The notes: generated by a model not told the origin, from the letters alone. Positions 40,909 to 50,736 are shown, numbered from the stretch's first letter. The stretch is 64,000 bases of DNA from CBDCNH01 sp965219015 (GCA_965219015.1 CBDCNH010000013.1:310001-374000), one strand, 5' to 3'. Translations and numbers: made by a program.

Positions 40909-41985
40909 ATGAGCGCGCCGCTCGTCGATCTCTACGCGGACCGCGTGGCGCGGGGCCAGCTCAAGGCCGATCCCGTGCAGATGGCGGCCCTCGAGGCGCT
41001 GGAGCCGGTGCGCGGCTGGCTCGAGGCGACCTCGCACAAGCGCGGCTTTCTCGACGGGCTCCTGCACCGCGCGCCGGAGCGGCCGCGGGGGGCCTATCTC
41101 TGGGGCGGCGTCGGGCGCGGCAAGTCGATGCTGATGGACCTCTTCCACGAGGCGACCGACATCCGCAGGAAGCGCCGGGTGCATTTCCATGCCTTCATGC
41201 AGGAGATGCAGGCGGGGCTGCATGCGGCGCGGCAGACCCATGCGGCCGACGCGCTGAAGCCCGTTGCCGAGAAGGTGATCGCGGAGGTGCGCCTGCTCTG
41301 CTTCGACGAGATGCAGATCACCGACATCGCCGACGCGATGATCGTGGGGCGGCTCTTCGAGCGGCTCTTCGACGCGGGCGTCATCGTCGTCGCGACGTCG
41401 AACCGGCCGCCGCACGACCTTTACGAGAACGGCCTCAACCGGGCGCTCTTCGAGCCGTTCATCGCGCTTCTCGAAGACAACATGGACGTGCGCGAGCTCG
41501 CCGCGGCGGGCGACTACCGGCAGGACCGGCTGCGCGGCGCGGCGGTGTTCTTCACGCCGGCGAACGCCGAGGCGCGCCGTGCCATCGAGGCGATCTGGGC
41601 GGACCTTTCGGGCGGTGCCGCAAGCCCCCTGACGCTGCACGTCAACGGCCGCGACGTGGTGCTTCCGGCGGTCCGCAACGGCGCCGGCCGCGCGTCCTTC
41701 TGGGAGCTCTGCGCCAAGCCCCTCGGCCCCGCGGACTACCTCGCCATCGCCGGGGCGCTTCGCGTGCTCGTCCTCGAGGACATCCCGCGGCTGTCGGCGG
41801 CGAACTACAACGAGGCCAAGCGCTTCGTGACGCTGGTCGACGCGCTCTACGAGGGCCGGGTCCGCCTCATCGCCTCTGCCGCCGACGCGCCGGAATCGCT
41901 CTATCTCGAAGGCACGGGGAGCTTCGAATATGCCCGGACCGCGAGCCGATTGCGCGAAATGCAGTCAGAGGGCTGGGGGAGCTGA
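40909..41985 (+). CDS. zapE: Cell division protein ZapE (AFG1-like ATPase)
   Basis: A 358-residue P-loop ATPase. Walker A is GGVGRGKS at 66-73, Walker B LLCFDEMQITDIADAM, and ATSNRPPHDLYENGLNRALF follows as sensor 1 and arginine finger region. HFHAFMQEMQ after Walker A is also family-specific. AFG1/ZapE proteins bind FtsZ at late stages of division in bacteria and help protein turnover in mitochondria. The gene is in its own unit, with the RND pump behind a 77-bp gap. Confidence 0.92.
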   Translation: MSAPLVDLYADRVARGQLKADPVQMAALEALEPVRGWLEATSHKRGFLDGLLHRAPERPRGAYLWGGVGRGKSMLMDLFHEATDIRRKRRVHFHAFMQEMQAGLHAARQTHAADALKPVAEKVIAEVRLLCFDEMQITDIADAMIVGRLFERLFDAGVIVVATSNRPPHDLYENGLNRALFEPFIALLEDNMDVRELAAAGDYRQDRLRGAAVFFTPANAEARRAIEAIWADLSGGAASPLTLHVNGRDVVLPAVRNGAGRASFWELCAKPLGPADYLAIAGALRVLVLEDIPRLSAANYNEAKRFVTLVDALYEGRVRLIASAADAPESLYLEGTGSFEYARTASRLREMQSEGWGS

Positions 41986-41999
41986 CACCGGAGGTTGAC

Positions 42000-42027
42000 T
42001 TGACGGCTTCCGGAGCCAGTCTACACC
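42000..42027 (+). promoter_or_regulatory. Candidate promoter of the RND efflux genes
   Basis: TTGACG at 42000-42005 and TACACC at 42022-42027 are 16 bp apart and lie 36-63 bp before the adaptor start. The -35 is good and the -10 weak. A second TTGACT lies at 41995. No inverted repeat for a local repressor was found. Confidence 0.35.
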
Positions 42028-42062
42028 CCACTCTTCCAGTCGAGCGCCCCGAGGGACCACCC

Positions 42063-43301
42063 ATGTCACGTCATCCGGCACTGCTGCGGGCACTTTTCGG
42101 CGTGGCGCTCTGCGCCCTCGCCGCTCCGGCCGCCACCGCGCAGCAGGGCCCCCCGGGCGGTGCGCCGCCGCCTCCCAAGGTCACGGTCGCCACGGTGAAG
42201 ACGGAGCCGGTGACGCTCACCAGCACGCTCCCGGGCCGCGTCGTCGCTTCGGCGAGCGCGGAGGTGCGCCCGCAGGTGGCGGGCATCATCACCGACCGGT
42301 ATTTCGAGGAGGGCGGCCACGTCGAGGCGGGAAGCGCGCTCTACAGGATCGATCCCGCGACCTACGATGCCGCGGTCGCGGTCGCGAAGGCGGCCGTCGC
42401 CCAGGCCGAGGCGCAGTCGTCCTCCGCCCAGAAGGACGCCGCCCGGATCGACGAGCTCGCATCGCGCAACGTCTCGAGCGATCAGGCGCGCGACCAGGCG
42501 AACGCCGCCCGCGACAGCGCCGCGGCGAACGTGCAGGCGGCCGAGGCGCAGCTTCTGTCGGCGACGATCGAGCGCGACTACACCACGATCCGCGCCCGGC
42601 TCTCGGGCGAGATCGGCCTGTCGCTGGCGAGCCCCGGCGCGCTGGTGACTGCGAGCCAGGCCGATCCGCTGACGGTCATCCGCAACATCGATCCGGTCTA
42701 CGTCGACGTGACGCAATCGGCGGCCGAGCTCCTCGCGCGGCGCCGCGACGAGGCGGGCATCGCGAAGGAGGCGGGCGGAAAGATCGATCGCCGCGACCTC
42801 AGCGTCTCGCTGATCCTCGCCGACGGCAGCACCTTCGACCAGACCGGGACGCTCACCGCCGCCGAGCCTCACGTCGACGAGCAGACCGGCGTGGTCGTGC
42901 TCCGCATGACCTTCGCCAATCCGCAGAAGCTGCTGCTGCCGGGGATGTACGTGCAGGTCAACATGCCGACGAAGATGCTCGACGCGGCGCTCGTGGTGCC
43001 GCAGCAGGCCGTGAGCCGCGACCGCACCGGACAGGCGACGGCGCTCGTCGTGAAGGACGACGACACGGTCGAGCAGCGCACGCTGACGGTGCTGCAGGAT
43101 CGCGGCTCGGACTGGATCGTTTCGGACGGGCTGGCGCCCGGCGACAGGGTCATCGTGTCGGGCCTGCAGAAGGCCAAGCCCGGCGCGAAGGTCACGCCGC
43201 AGGACCAGGCCGACACGCCGCCGCCGGGGGAAAAGACGCCGACGGCCAAGGCCGATGCCGGCGCCGCTCAGGCGCCCGACGCCGCGACCGCTTCGGACTG
43301 A
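42063..43301 (+). CDS. RND efflux periplasmic adaptor (AcrA/MexA type)
   Basis: A 412-residue exported adaptor. The leader ends near residue 26 (APAATAQ), with no lipobox Cys, so it is not a lipoprotein like AcrA. LPGRVVASASAEVRPQVAGI and RYFEEGGHVEAGSALYRIDP form the lipoyl half-motifs, an alpha-hairpin runs about 100-170, and GALVTASQADPLTVIRNIDP starts the beta-barrel. The C-terminal tail is long and Pro/Ala-rich. It joins the RND pump encoded 7 bp downstream to an outer-membrane channel. No TolC-like gene is present in this window. Confidence 0.92.
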   Translation: MSRHPALLRALFGVALCALAAPAATAQQGPPGGAPPPPKVTVATVKTEPVTLTSTLPGRVVASASAEVRPQVAGIITDRYFEEGGHVEAGSALYRIDPATYDAAVAVAKAAVAQAEAQSSSAQKDAARIDELASRNVSSDQARDQANAARDSAAANVQAAEAQLLSATIERDYTTIRARLSGEIGLSLASPGALVTASQADPLTVIRNIDPVYVDVTQSAAELLARRRDEAGIAKEAGGKIDRRDLSVSLILADGSTFDQTGTLTAAEPHVDEQTGVVVLRMTFANPQKLLLPGMYVQVNMPTKMLDAALVVPQQAVSRDRTGQATALVVKDDDTVEQRTLTVLQDRGSDWIVSDGLAPGDRVIVSGLQKAKPGAKVTPQDQADTPPPGEKTPTAKADAGAAQAPDAATASD

Positions 43302-43308
43302 GCCGGCC

Positions 43309-46300
43309 GTGGCGCGCTTCTTCATCGACCGTCCGATCTTCGCCTGGGTGATCGCGATCGTGATCTCGGGCATCGGCGTGCTCGCGATCCTGACGCTGCC
43401 GATCGCGCAATACCCGCAGATCGCGCCACCCACGGTGCAGATCCAGGCGAGCTATCCCGGCGCGTCGGCCGAGACGGTCGCGAATACGGTCACCCAGGTG
43501 GTCGAGCAGCAGATGACGGGGCTCGACGGCCTGCGCTACATCTCGTCAAGCTCGAGCACGTCCGGCGGCGCCAGCATCACGCTCACCTTCGCGACCGGCA
43601 CCGATCCCGACATCGCGCAGGTGCAGGTGCAGAACAAGCTCGCACAGGCGACTTCGCTCCTGCCCGACATCGTGCAGCGGCAGGGCGTGACGGTGCAGAA
43701 GTCGTCGTCGGGCTTCCTGATGGTCGTGGCGCTGATCTCCGACAGCGACGCGAACAACGCGACGGACCTGTCGGACTATCTGGTCACGAACCTCGTCAAC
43801 GAGATCAGCCGCGTCGACGGCGTGGGCAACGTGCAGGTGTTCGGCGCCCAGTACGCCATGCGGATCTGGCTCGATCCGTCGAAGCTCGCCGCCTTCGACC
43901 TCACGCCGTCGGACGTGGTGGCCGCCGTCTCGGCGGAGAACGCGCAGATCTCGGCCGGCGCGTTCGGCGCGCTGCCGGCGCCCGCGGGGCAGGCGCTCAA
44001 CGCCACGATCACGGCGCAGTCGCTCCTCCACACGCCGGAGGACTTCCGCCAGATCGTGCTGCGCGCCGAGACCGACGGCGGGCTCGTGCTCCTCAACGAC
44101 GTGGCGCGGGTCGAGGTCGGGTCCGAGAATTACTCGACGATCTCCCGCTTCGACCGCAAGCCCTCGGCCGGGATGGCGATCAGCCTCGCCCCCGGCGCCA
44201 ACGCGCTCGATACCGCCCGGGCGGTGAAGGCGCGGCTCGACGAGTTCGCGCAGTTCTTCCCCGAGGGCGTCCACTACGTCGTGCCGTTCGACACCACGCC
44301 CTTCGTCACCATCTCGATCGAGGAGGTGGCCAAGACGCTCGCGGAGGCGGTCGTGCTGGTGTTCCTGGTGATGTTCCTCTTCCTGCAGAACTTCCGCGCC
44401 ACGCTGATCCCGACGCTCGTTGTGCCGGTGGTGCTGCTCGGCACCTTCGGCGTCCTCGCGGTCGCGGGGTTCTCGATCAACACGCTGACGATGCTCGCGA
44501 TGGTGCTCGCCATCGGCCTCCTCGTGGACGACGCCATCGTCGTCGTGGAGAACGTCGAGCGGATCATGGAGCAGGAGGGGGTGAGCCCCGTCGAGGCGAC
44601 GCGGAAGTCGATGGACGAGATCACGAGCGCGCTCATCGGCATCGCGGTGGTGCTCTCGGCGGTGCTGGTGCCGATGGCGTTCTTCGGCGGCTCCACGGGC
44701 GTCATCTACAAGCAGTTCTCGATCACGATCATCTCGGCGATGGCACTGTCGGTGGTGATGGCGCTGACGCTCACACCGGCGCTGACGGCGACGCTCCTCA
44801 AGCCGAAGAAGAAGGGCGAGAAGAACCGCTGGTTCGGCTGGTTCAACCGCGGCTTCGACGCGACGACGCGGGGCTACGCCTCGAGCATCGGCTGGATCGT
44901 TCGCCGGCCGCTGCGCGTGGGCCTCGTCTACGCGGCGATCATCGCGGGAATGGTGCTTCTCTTCCTGCGGACGCCGGGCGGGTTCCTGCCCGACGAGGAC
45001 CAGGGGATCCTCTTCACGCTGGTGCAGGGACCGACCGGCTCGACGGCCGACCAGACGCTCGGGGTCATCAAGCAGGTGGAGAACTTCTACCTCGACGCGG
45101 AAAAGGACGTCGTGGAGTCGGCCTTCGGGGTCGTCGGCTTCAGCTTTGGCGGTCAGGGCCAGAACCAGGGCATCGTCTTCGTCCGGCTGAAGGACTGGGC
45201 CGACCGGACCGGCGCCGACCAGACCGCGCAGGCGCTCGCGGGGCGGGCCTTCGGCGCGCTGAGCGGCATCGAGGGGGCGATGGTGTTCCCGGTCGTGCCG
45301 CCCGCGGTGATCGAGCTCGGCAACGTGTCGGGCTTCGACTTCTTCCTTCAGGCGCGCTCGGGCCAGAGCCACGAGGAGCTCCTCAACGCGCGCAACCAGA
45401 TGCTCGGGATGATGGCGCAGAACCCCAAGATCGCCTCCGCGCGGCCGAGCGGGCTCGAGGACGCGGCCCAGTTCAACCTCGACATCGACTGGCGCAAGGC
45501 CGGCGCGATGGGCGTCTCGGCGACCGACGTGGGCAACCTGCTGACGATCGGCTGGGCGGGGCGCTACGTCAACGACTTCATCGACCGCGGCCGCATCAAG
45601 CGGGTCTACGTGCAGGGCGAGCCGAAGTCTCGCGCGGGGCCGTCGGACATCGACAAGTGGCGCGTCCGCAACGACAGCGGCGGGCTGGTTCCCTTCTCCA
45701 ACTTCGCCGACGCCTCCTGGGAGTTCGGCGCGCAGGGCGTGAACCGCTACGACGCGGTGCCCGCGATGGAGATCCAAGGCACGCCGGCGTCCGGCGTCAG
45801 CACCGGTGAGGCGATCACTGAGATCGAGAACCTTGCGGGCCAGTTGCCGCCGGGCTTCGAGGTGGCATGGACCGGACTGTCGCTCGAGGAGCTGGAAAGC
45901 GGCAACCAGGCGCCGCTCCTCTACGCGCTGTCGCTGGCGGCGGTGTTCCTGGCGCTCGCCGCGCTCTACGAGAGCTGGACGATCCCCTTCGCCGTCGTGC
46001 TGGCGATGCCGATCGGCGTGCTCGGCTCGCTCGCCGCGGCCTGGCTCGGCGGCTTCGACAATGGCGTGTTCTTCCAGGTCGGATTGCTCGTCGTCATCGG
46101 CCTCACGGGGAAGAACGCGATCCTGATCGTGGAGTTCGCCCGCGAGCAGCACGAGGCGGGCGAGAGCTACTTCGACGCCGCCGTCACCGCCGCGCGGCAG
46201 CGGTTCAGGCCGATCCTGATGACCTCGATGGCGTTCTCGCTCGGCGTGCTGCCGCTGGTGCTGAGTTCGGGCGCGGGCTCGGGCGGTCGCACGGCCATCG

Positions 46301-46455
46301 GCGCGGGCGTGCTTGGCGGGACGATCTCGGCGACGGTGCTCGGCATCCTCTTCGTGCCGCTCTTCTTCGTCACCATCGCGCGGCTGACCTCTCGGAGGGA
46401 GAAGACGCCGAAGGGGAAGCCGGAGCCGATGCCGGAGGGCGCCCCCGCGGAGTAG
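43309..46455 (+). CDS. RND efflux transporter (AcrB/MexB type, HAE1)
   Basis: A 1048-residue inner-membrane pump starting at GTG 43309. The first helix FIDRPIFAWVIAIVISGIGV, the AEAVVLVFLVMFLFLQNFRA segment, and the proton-relay Asp pair in LAIGLLVDDAIVVVENVERI are typical of HAE1 pumps; the Lys of helix 10 is in GLTGKNAILIVEFA. Two large periplasmic loops and twelve helices are present, and the length is standard. Proton-driven export of drugs, bile salts or other amphiphiles is the family role. No regulator gene adjoins the pair. Confidence 0.93.
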   Translation: MARFFIDRPIFAWVIAIVISGIGVLAILTLPIAQYPQIAPPTVQIQASYPGASAETVANTVTQVVEQQMTGLDGLRYISSSSSTSGGASITLTFATGTDPDIAQVQVQNKLAQATSLLPDIVQRQGVTVQKSSSGFLMVVALISDSDANNATDLSDYLVTNLVNEISRVDGVGNVQVFGAQYAMRIWLDPSKLAAFDLTPSDVVAAVSAENAQISAGAFGALPAPAGQALNATITAQSLLHTPEDFRQIVLRAETDGGLVLLNDVARVEVGSENYSTISRFDRKPSAGMAISLAPGANALDTARAVKARLDEFAQFFPEGVHYVVPFDTTPFVTISIEEVAKTLAEAVVLVFLVMFLFLQNFRATLIPTLVVPVVLLGTFGVLAVAGFSINTLTMLAMVLAIGLLVDDAIVVVENVERIMEQEGVSPVEATRKSMDEITSALIGIAVVLSAVLVPMAFFGGSTGVIYKQFSITIISAMALSVVMALTLTPALTATLLKPKKKGEKNRWFGWFNRGFDATTRGYASSIGWIVRRPLRVGLVYAAIIAGMVLLFLRTPGGFLPDEDQGILFTLVQGPTGSTADQTLGVIKQVENFYLDAEKDVVESAFGVVGFSFGGQGQNQGIVFVRLKDWADRTGADQTAQALAGRAFGALSGIEGAMVFPVVPPAVIELGNVSGFDFFLQARSGQSHEELLNARNQMLGMMAQNPKIASARPSGLEDAAQFNLDIDWRKAGAMGVSATDVGNLLTIGWAGRYVNDFIDRGRIKRVYVQGEPKSRAGPSDIDKWRVRNDSGGLVPFSNFADASWEFGAQGVNRYDAVPAMEIQGTPASGVSTGEAITEIENLAGQLPPGFEVAWTGLSLEELESGNQAPLLYALSLAAVFLALAALYESWTIPFAVVLAMPIGVLGSLAAAWLGGFDNGVFFQVGLLVVIGLTGKNAILIVEFAREQHEAGESYFDAAVTAARQRFRPILMTSMAFSLGVLPLVLSSGAGSGGRTAIGAGVLGGTISATVLGILFVPLFFVTIARLTSRREKTPKGKPEPMPEGAPAE

Positions 46456-46474
46456 CTCAGGCGACGGCCGCGGG
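46444..46474. terminator. Possible bidirectional hairpin between convergent genes
   Basis: CCCGCGG (46444-46450) and CCGCGGG (46468-46474) can pair over a 17-base loop that holds both stop codons of the convergent RND pump and LLM genes. There is no T-run on either side, so only a weak terminator is suggested. Confidence 0.3.
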
Positions 46475-47503
46475 CGCGTCCGTCGCGAGCATGTCGCGGA
46501 CCATCGGGATGACGCGGGTGCCGTAGAGTTCGATCGAACGCAGCATCGCGTCGTGCGGCAGGGTTCCCGCGGAGTACTTCATGTCGAACCGGCCGAGCCC
46601 GAGCGCGGTCACGGTCGCGGCGATCTTGCGGGCGACGGTCTCGGGCGCGCCCACGTGCAGCGCGCCGCGGTCCGCCTCGAAGTCGAAGGTCGCGCGGGTC
46701 GCGGGCGCCCAGCCGCGCTCGCCGCCGATGCGGTCGTGCATCGCCTTCCAGTGCGGGAAGAGCGCCTCGCGCGCCTCGGCGTCGGTCGCCGCCACATGGC
46801 CGTGCGAATGGACGCCGAGCGGACGCGCCCGGTGCCCCATCTCGGCCGCGGCACGGTGGTAGAGGTCGACGAACGGCCGGAACCGCGACGGCGCGCCGCC
46901 GATGATCGCGAGCATCATCGGCAGGTCGTGCGCCACCGCGCGGACCACGGACTGCGGGCTGCCGCCGACGCCGATCCAGGCGGAGAGCGGCGCGCCGAGC
47001 GCCGGGAACACGCGCTGGTCGGTCAGGGGCGCGCGCGTGGTGCCCGCCCAGGTCACGGCGGGCTCGCGGAGGAGGCGGACGAAGAGGTCGAGCTTCTCCT
47101 CGAACAGCGTCTCGTAGTCGCGCAGGTCGATGCCGAAGAGCGGGAACGACTCGGTGAACGAGCCGCGGCCGAGGATCGCCTCGGCGCGGCCGTCCGAGAG
47201 GGCGTTCAGCGTCGAGAAGCGCTGGAACACGCGCACCGGGTCGTCCGAAGACAGCACCGTGACCGCCGAGGCGAGCCGGATGCGCCGCGTGCGCCCGGCG
47301 ATGGCGGCGAGGACCACCTCGGGGGCGGAGACGGCGAAGTCGTCGCGGTGATGCTCGCCGATGCCGATGGCGTCCACGCCCGTCTCGTCGGCGAGGACGG
47401 CCTCGGCGACGACGTTGCGAAGCACCTGATCGTGCGGCACGAGCGCGCCGTCCGGGTCGCGCGTCACGTCGCCGAAGCTGCCGAGGCCGAGGATCAGGCT
47501 CAT
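46457..47503 (-). CDS. LLM-class flavin-dependent oxidoreductase (luciferase-like)
   Basis: A 348-residue flavoprotein of the bacterial-luciferase fold. GVDAIGIGEHHRDDFAVSAP near residue 45, AIAGRTRRIRLASAVTVLSS near 70 and DGRAEAILGRGSFTESFPLF near 105 are the usual core blocks, and SAWIGVGGSPQSVVRA near 175 binds the flavin. LLM proteins of this type are often linked to alkanal- or F420-like cofactors, but in Proteobacteria FMNH2 is the normal cofactor. Its physiological substrate is unknown. It is convergent with the RND pump and lies behind folC on the same strand with 76 bp between. Confidence 0.86.
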   Translation of the reverse strand: MSLILGLGSFGDVTRDPDGALVPHDQVLRNVVAEAVLADETGVDAIGIGEHHRDDFAVSAPEVVLAAIAGRTRRIRLASAVTVLSSDDPVRVFQRFSTLNALSDGRAEAILGRGSFTESFPLFGIDLRDYETLFEEKLDLFVRLLREPAVTWAGTTRAPLTDQRVFPALGAPLSAWIGVGGSPQSVVRAVAHDLPMMLAIIGGAPSRFRPFVDLYHRAAAEMGHRARPLGVHSHGHVAATDAEAREALFPHWKAMHDRIGGERGWAPATRATFDFEADRGALHVGAPETVARKIAATVTALGLGRFDMKYSAGTLPHDAMLRSIELYGTRVIPMVRDMLATDAPAAVA

Positions 47504-47579
47504 GTCGTGTCTCCTGCTGTCCGCGCCGAGATGGGTAGTGCAGCGGCGCCTGCAAGCCGCGCTGATGCACAGCGCCTGT

Positions 47580-48859
47580 TCAGCCGTTCTCGCGCAGCAC
47601 CGATCCCGCGAGGTAGAGCGAGCCGCAGATCATCACGCGGGCGGCGGGCGCCTCGGCGGTGATGGCTCCAAGGCCGCGCCGACGGAGGGCGCCGTCACGG
47701 CGTCGATCCCGAGGGCCAGCGCCGCCTCGCGCGTGGCCTCGGCGGGGAGCGTCGCGGTCTCGCCGGGGATCGACACCGCGTGGAGGCGGACCGCATGGGC
47801 GGCCAGCGGTGCGAGGAACCCCGCCACGTCCTTGGTGGCGAGCATTCCGCAGACGAGATACGTCCGGCGCTCCGGCATCGCGGCGAGCGTGGCCGCGATG
47901 GCCTGCCCGCCCGCGGGGTTGTGCCCGCCGTCGAGCCAGATCTCCGCTTGCGGCGCCGCCTCGGCGAGCGGCCCGGAGCGCAGCCGCTGCATCCGGCCCG
48001 GCCATTCGGCGCGCGTCACCGCCGCCTCGCAGGCCGCCTCGCCGTGGCCCATCTCGCGCAAGCTCGCGATCGCGGCACCCGCGTTCAGCACCTGATGCGG
48101 GCCGACGAGGTTCGGCAGCGGCAGGTCCAGAAGCCCGCGCTCGTCACGGTAGACGAGCCGCCCGCGCTCGGCGGTGACGTGCCAGTGCTGCCCGTAGGCG
48201 AGGACCGGAGCCCCGGCGCGCGCGGCGGCGGCCTCGATGACGGCGAGCGCCTCCTCCGTCTGCGGCCCGACGACCACGGGCACGCGGCGCTTGATGATGC
48301 CCGCCTTCTCGCCCGCGATCTCCGCCACGGTCTCGCCGAGGTACTGCTGGTGATCGAGCGAGACGGGCGTGATGACCGTGAGCCGCGGCGCCTCGACCAC
48401 GTTGGTCGCGTCGAGCCGCCCGCCGAGCCCGACCTCGAGGAGGAGCGCGTCGGCGGGCGTGCGCGCGAAGGCGAGGAAGGCCGCCACCGTGGTGATCTCG
48501 AAGTAGGTGATCGGCGCGCCCGCGTTGACCGCCTCGCACTCCGCGAGGAGAGCGGCCAGCGCATCGTCGCCGATGATCCGGCCCCGGACGCGGATGCGCT
48601 CGTGGAACCGCGCGAGATGCGGCGAGGTGTAGGCGTGGACCGCGAGCCCCGCCGCTTCGAGCCCGGCGCGCAGCATCGCCTGCGTCGACCCCTTGCCGTT
48701 GGTGCCCGCGACATGGATCACCGGCGGCACCGACCGCTCGGGATGGTCGAGGCGCGCGAGGAGCCGCCACATCCGGTCGAGCGTGAGGTCGATGATCTTC
48801 GGATGCAGCGCCAGCATCCGCGCGAGAAGCGCGTCGGTGCCGGCGGCATCGGGGGTCAT
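47580..48859 (-). CDS. folC: Folylpolyglutamate synthase / dihydrofolate synthase, with apparent C-terminal frameshift
   Basis: A Mur-ligase-like enzyme that adds glutamate to (dihydro)folate. HVAGTNGKGSTQAMLRAGLE near residue 45 is the P-loop, ALLLEVGLGGRLDATNVVEA the second signature and DGGHNPAGGQAIAATLAAMP the C-terminal domain start. Read straight, the frame from 48859 stops at 47633 after 408 residues with an unlike tail (EPSPPRRPPPA). The expected end, AITAEAPAARVMICGSLYLA then GSVLRENG, is intact in another frame down to 47580. A one-base loss at about 47668-47676 explains this. It overlaps accD by 4 bp. Confidence 0.85.
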
Positions 48860-49797
48860 CGCGCCGTGTCGGTTGCGGCCTCGGGGACCGGCGGGGCCGG
48901 CGGCGCGACCTCCGCGACGGGCGCCGCGATCTCGCCGCGAACCGCCGGCGGCAGGCCGAGGAGGAGCCGCACGATCACGATCAACTCGTCGCGCATCGCC
49001 TTCCGGTGCGTCACCCGGTCGAGCATCCCGTGGTCGAGGAGGTATTCCGCACGCTGAAAGCCGTCGGGCAGCTTCTCGCGGATCGTCTGCTCGATCACCC
49101 GCGGCCCGGCGAAGCAGATCAGCGCGCCCGGCTCCGCGATCTGCACGTCGCCGAGCATCGCGTAGGACGCCGTGACGCCGCCCGTGGTGGGGTTGGTCAG
49201 CACGACGACGTAGGGCAGGCCCGCGTCGCGCAGCATCTGCACCGCGACGGTGGTGCGCGGCATCTGCATCAGGCTGAGGATGCCCTCCTGCATCCGCGCC
49301 CCGCCCGCGGCGGCGAAGAGGACGAGCGGGCGCTTGTGCTCGACCGCATGGCCCGCGGCGGCGAGGATCGCGTTGCCGACCTGCACCCCCATCGAGCCCG
49401 CCATGAAGGCGAAGTCCTGCGCCGCGGCCACGATCGGCGTGCGGCCGATCTCGCCGGCGGCGACGAGCATCGCGTCGCGCTCGCCCGTCGCCTTCTGCGC
49501 TGCCTTCAGGCGGTCGGCGTAGCGCTTCTGGTCGCGGAACCCGAGCGGATCGACCGGCGCCTCGGGCACGCGGATCTCGGTGAAGGTGCCGCCGTCGAAC
49601 AACCTCTCGAACCGCGCGCGCGGCGAGATCGCCATGTGGTGCTCGCAGTTGGTGCAGACGTTGAGGTTCTCCGACAGCTCGCGGTGAAACAGCATCGTGC
49701 CGCATTCGGGGCACTTCGACCACAGGTTCTCGGGCACCTCGCGGCGCGAGAAGAGCGAGTTGATCGTGGGCCGGACGTAGTTCGAGATCCAGTTCAT
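48856..49797 (-). CDS. accD: Acetyl-CoA carboxylase carboxyltransferase subunit beta
   Basis: A 313-residue subunit of acetyl-CoA carboxylase, which transfers CO2 from biotin to acetyl-CoA. The N-terminal zinc ribbon has Cys29, Cys32, Cys48 and Cys51 (CPECG...CTNC). The crotonase-like core includes FMAGSMGVQVGNAILAAAGH, LVLFAAAGGARMQEGILSLM, PTTGGVTASYAMLGDVQIAE and FAGPRVIEQTIREKLPDGFQ. The start at 49797 (MNWISNYVRP) is conserved in the family; an open frame runs back to 49857 without similarity. Its 4-bp overlap with folC repeats an arrangement found widely in bacteria. Confidence 0.95.
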   Translation of the reverse strand: MNWISNYVRPTINSLFSRREVPENLWSKCPECGTMLFHRELSENLNVCTNCEHHMAISPRARFERLFDGGTFTEIRVPEAPVDPLGFRDQKRYADRLKAAQKATGERDAMLVAAGEIGRTPIVAAAQDFAFMAGSMGVQVGNAILAAAGHAVEHKRPLVLFAAAGGARMQEGILSLMQMPRTTVAVQMLRDAGLPYVVVLTNPTTGGVTASYAMLGDVQIAEPGALICFAGPRVIEQTIREKLPDGFQRAEYLLDHGMLDRVTHRKAMRDELIVIVRLLLGLPPAVRGEIAAPVAEVAPPAPPVPEAATDTAR

Positions 49798-49857
49798 CGC
49801 GGCTTTCGGACGGCTTCGGGCTGCCGCGGAGATAGGGAAACCCTCGCCCGTTTGCAA

Positions 49858-50736
49858 TCAGCGCCGGAGCGCCAGCCGCCCGAGACCCCAGAGCACGAGG
49901 AGGAGCACCACGTCGACGCCGAGGAGCGGCAGCATCGCGCCCGCGTCGTGCTTCGGCACGGCGGCGATGCGGAGCGACAGTCCCGAGAGCTGGCCCGCAG
50001 GGGCGACCACGAGGAGCGCCATGACGTTGTTGGCGAAGTGGAAGCCCCAAGACGCGCCGAGCGAGCCCGTGCGCGCCGTCAGGTCCGCGGCGACGAGGCC
50101 GAAGAGCGCGATCGCCGCCATCGTGCCGAGCGCCACCGGCACCGCCGCCGTGGGGTCGAAGTGCAGCGCGCCGAACACGAGGCTCGGGAGCAGCATCCAC
50201 GCCAGCCGCCAGCGGAACCGCGCGGCCATCTGCTGCAGGAGGTAGCCGCGGAAGACGAGTTCCTCCGCCCCGGTCTGCAAGAGCACCCCCGCGAGCGCGA
50301 GGGGCAGGAGCGCCGCCCATCGGAGCGGCGGAAGGTGCGGCGCGCCCTGGTCCCCGGGCAGGAGGAGCGCCGCGAGGCCGTAGACGAGCGCCACCACAGC
50401 GACCATCCGAAGAAAGTCGCCGACGACGCGTGCGCGCGGCCCGAAGAGGCTCGCCGCGGGCCGGCGGTGCACGAGCCGCGCCGCGAGCGGCGGCCCGGCG
50501 GCGAGGAAGGCGAACGACGCGAGCACCGCGAGCATCGGTCCCGGCTCCGTGGCCGCGGCGACCCGGCCGAGCAGCGCCTGCGCCGGCACGCGGCCGAGCG
50601 CGAAGAAGAGCGCGCCCGACGCCGCGAGGAGCCCGCCCATGTAGACCGCGCCGATGAGCACGAGCCCCGCGAGGATGCGCCAGGCCGCGGGTCTTCGGGC
50701 GGCCGCGTCGGCGAAGCGGGCGAGGGCTGGCGGCAT
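49858..50736 (-). CDS. CPBP-family intramembrane metalloprotease
   Basis: A 292-residue membrane protein with about eight hydrophobic segments. The protease motifs are EELVFRGYLL (EExxxR), SLVFGALHFD (FxxxH) and WGFHFANNVM (HxxxN), all intact. ATG 50736 is chosen for its GGAG at 6-nt spacing; ATG 50754 and GTG further upstream are possible. CPBP (Abi/Rce1-like) proteases cut membrane proteins or modify peptides; their bacterial substrates are mostly unknown. It is divergent from ilvD with 112 bp between. Confidence 0.87.
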   Translation of the reverse strand: MPPALARFADAAARRPAAWRILAGLVLIGAVYMGGLLAASGALFFALGRVPAQALLGRVAAATEPGPMLAVLASFAFLAAGPPLAARLVHRRPAASLFGPRARVVGDFLRMVAVVALVYGLAALLLPGDQGAPHLPPLRWAALLPLALAGVLLQTGAEELVFRGYLLQQMAARFRWRLAWMLLPSLVFGALHFDPTAAVPVALGTMAAIALFGLVAADLTARTGSLGASWGFHFANNVMALLVVAPAGQLSGLSLRIAAVPKHDAGAMLPLLGVDVVLLLVLWGLGRLALRR

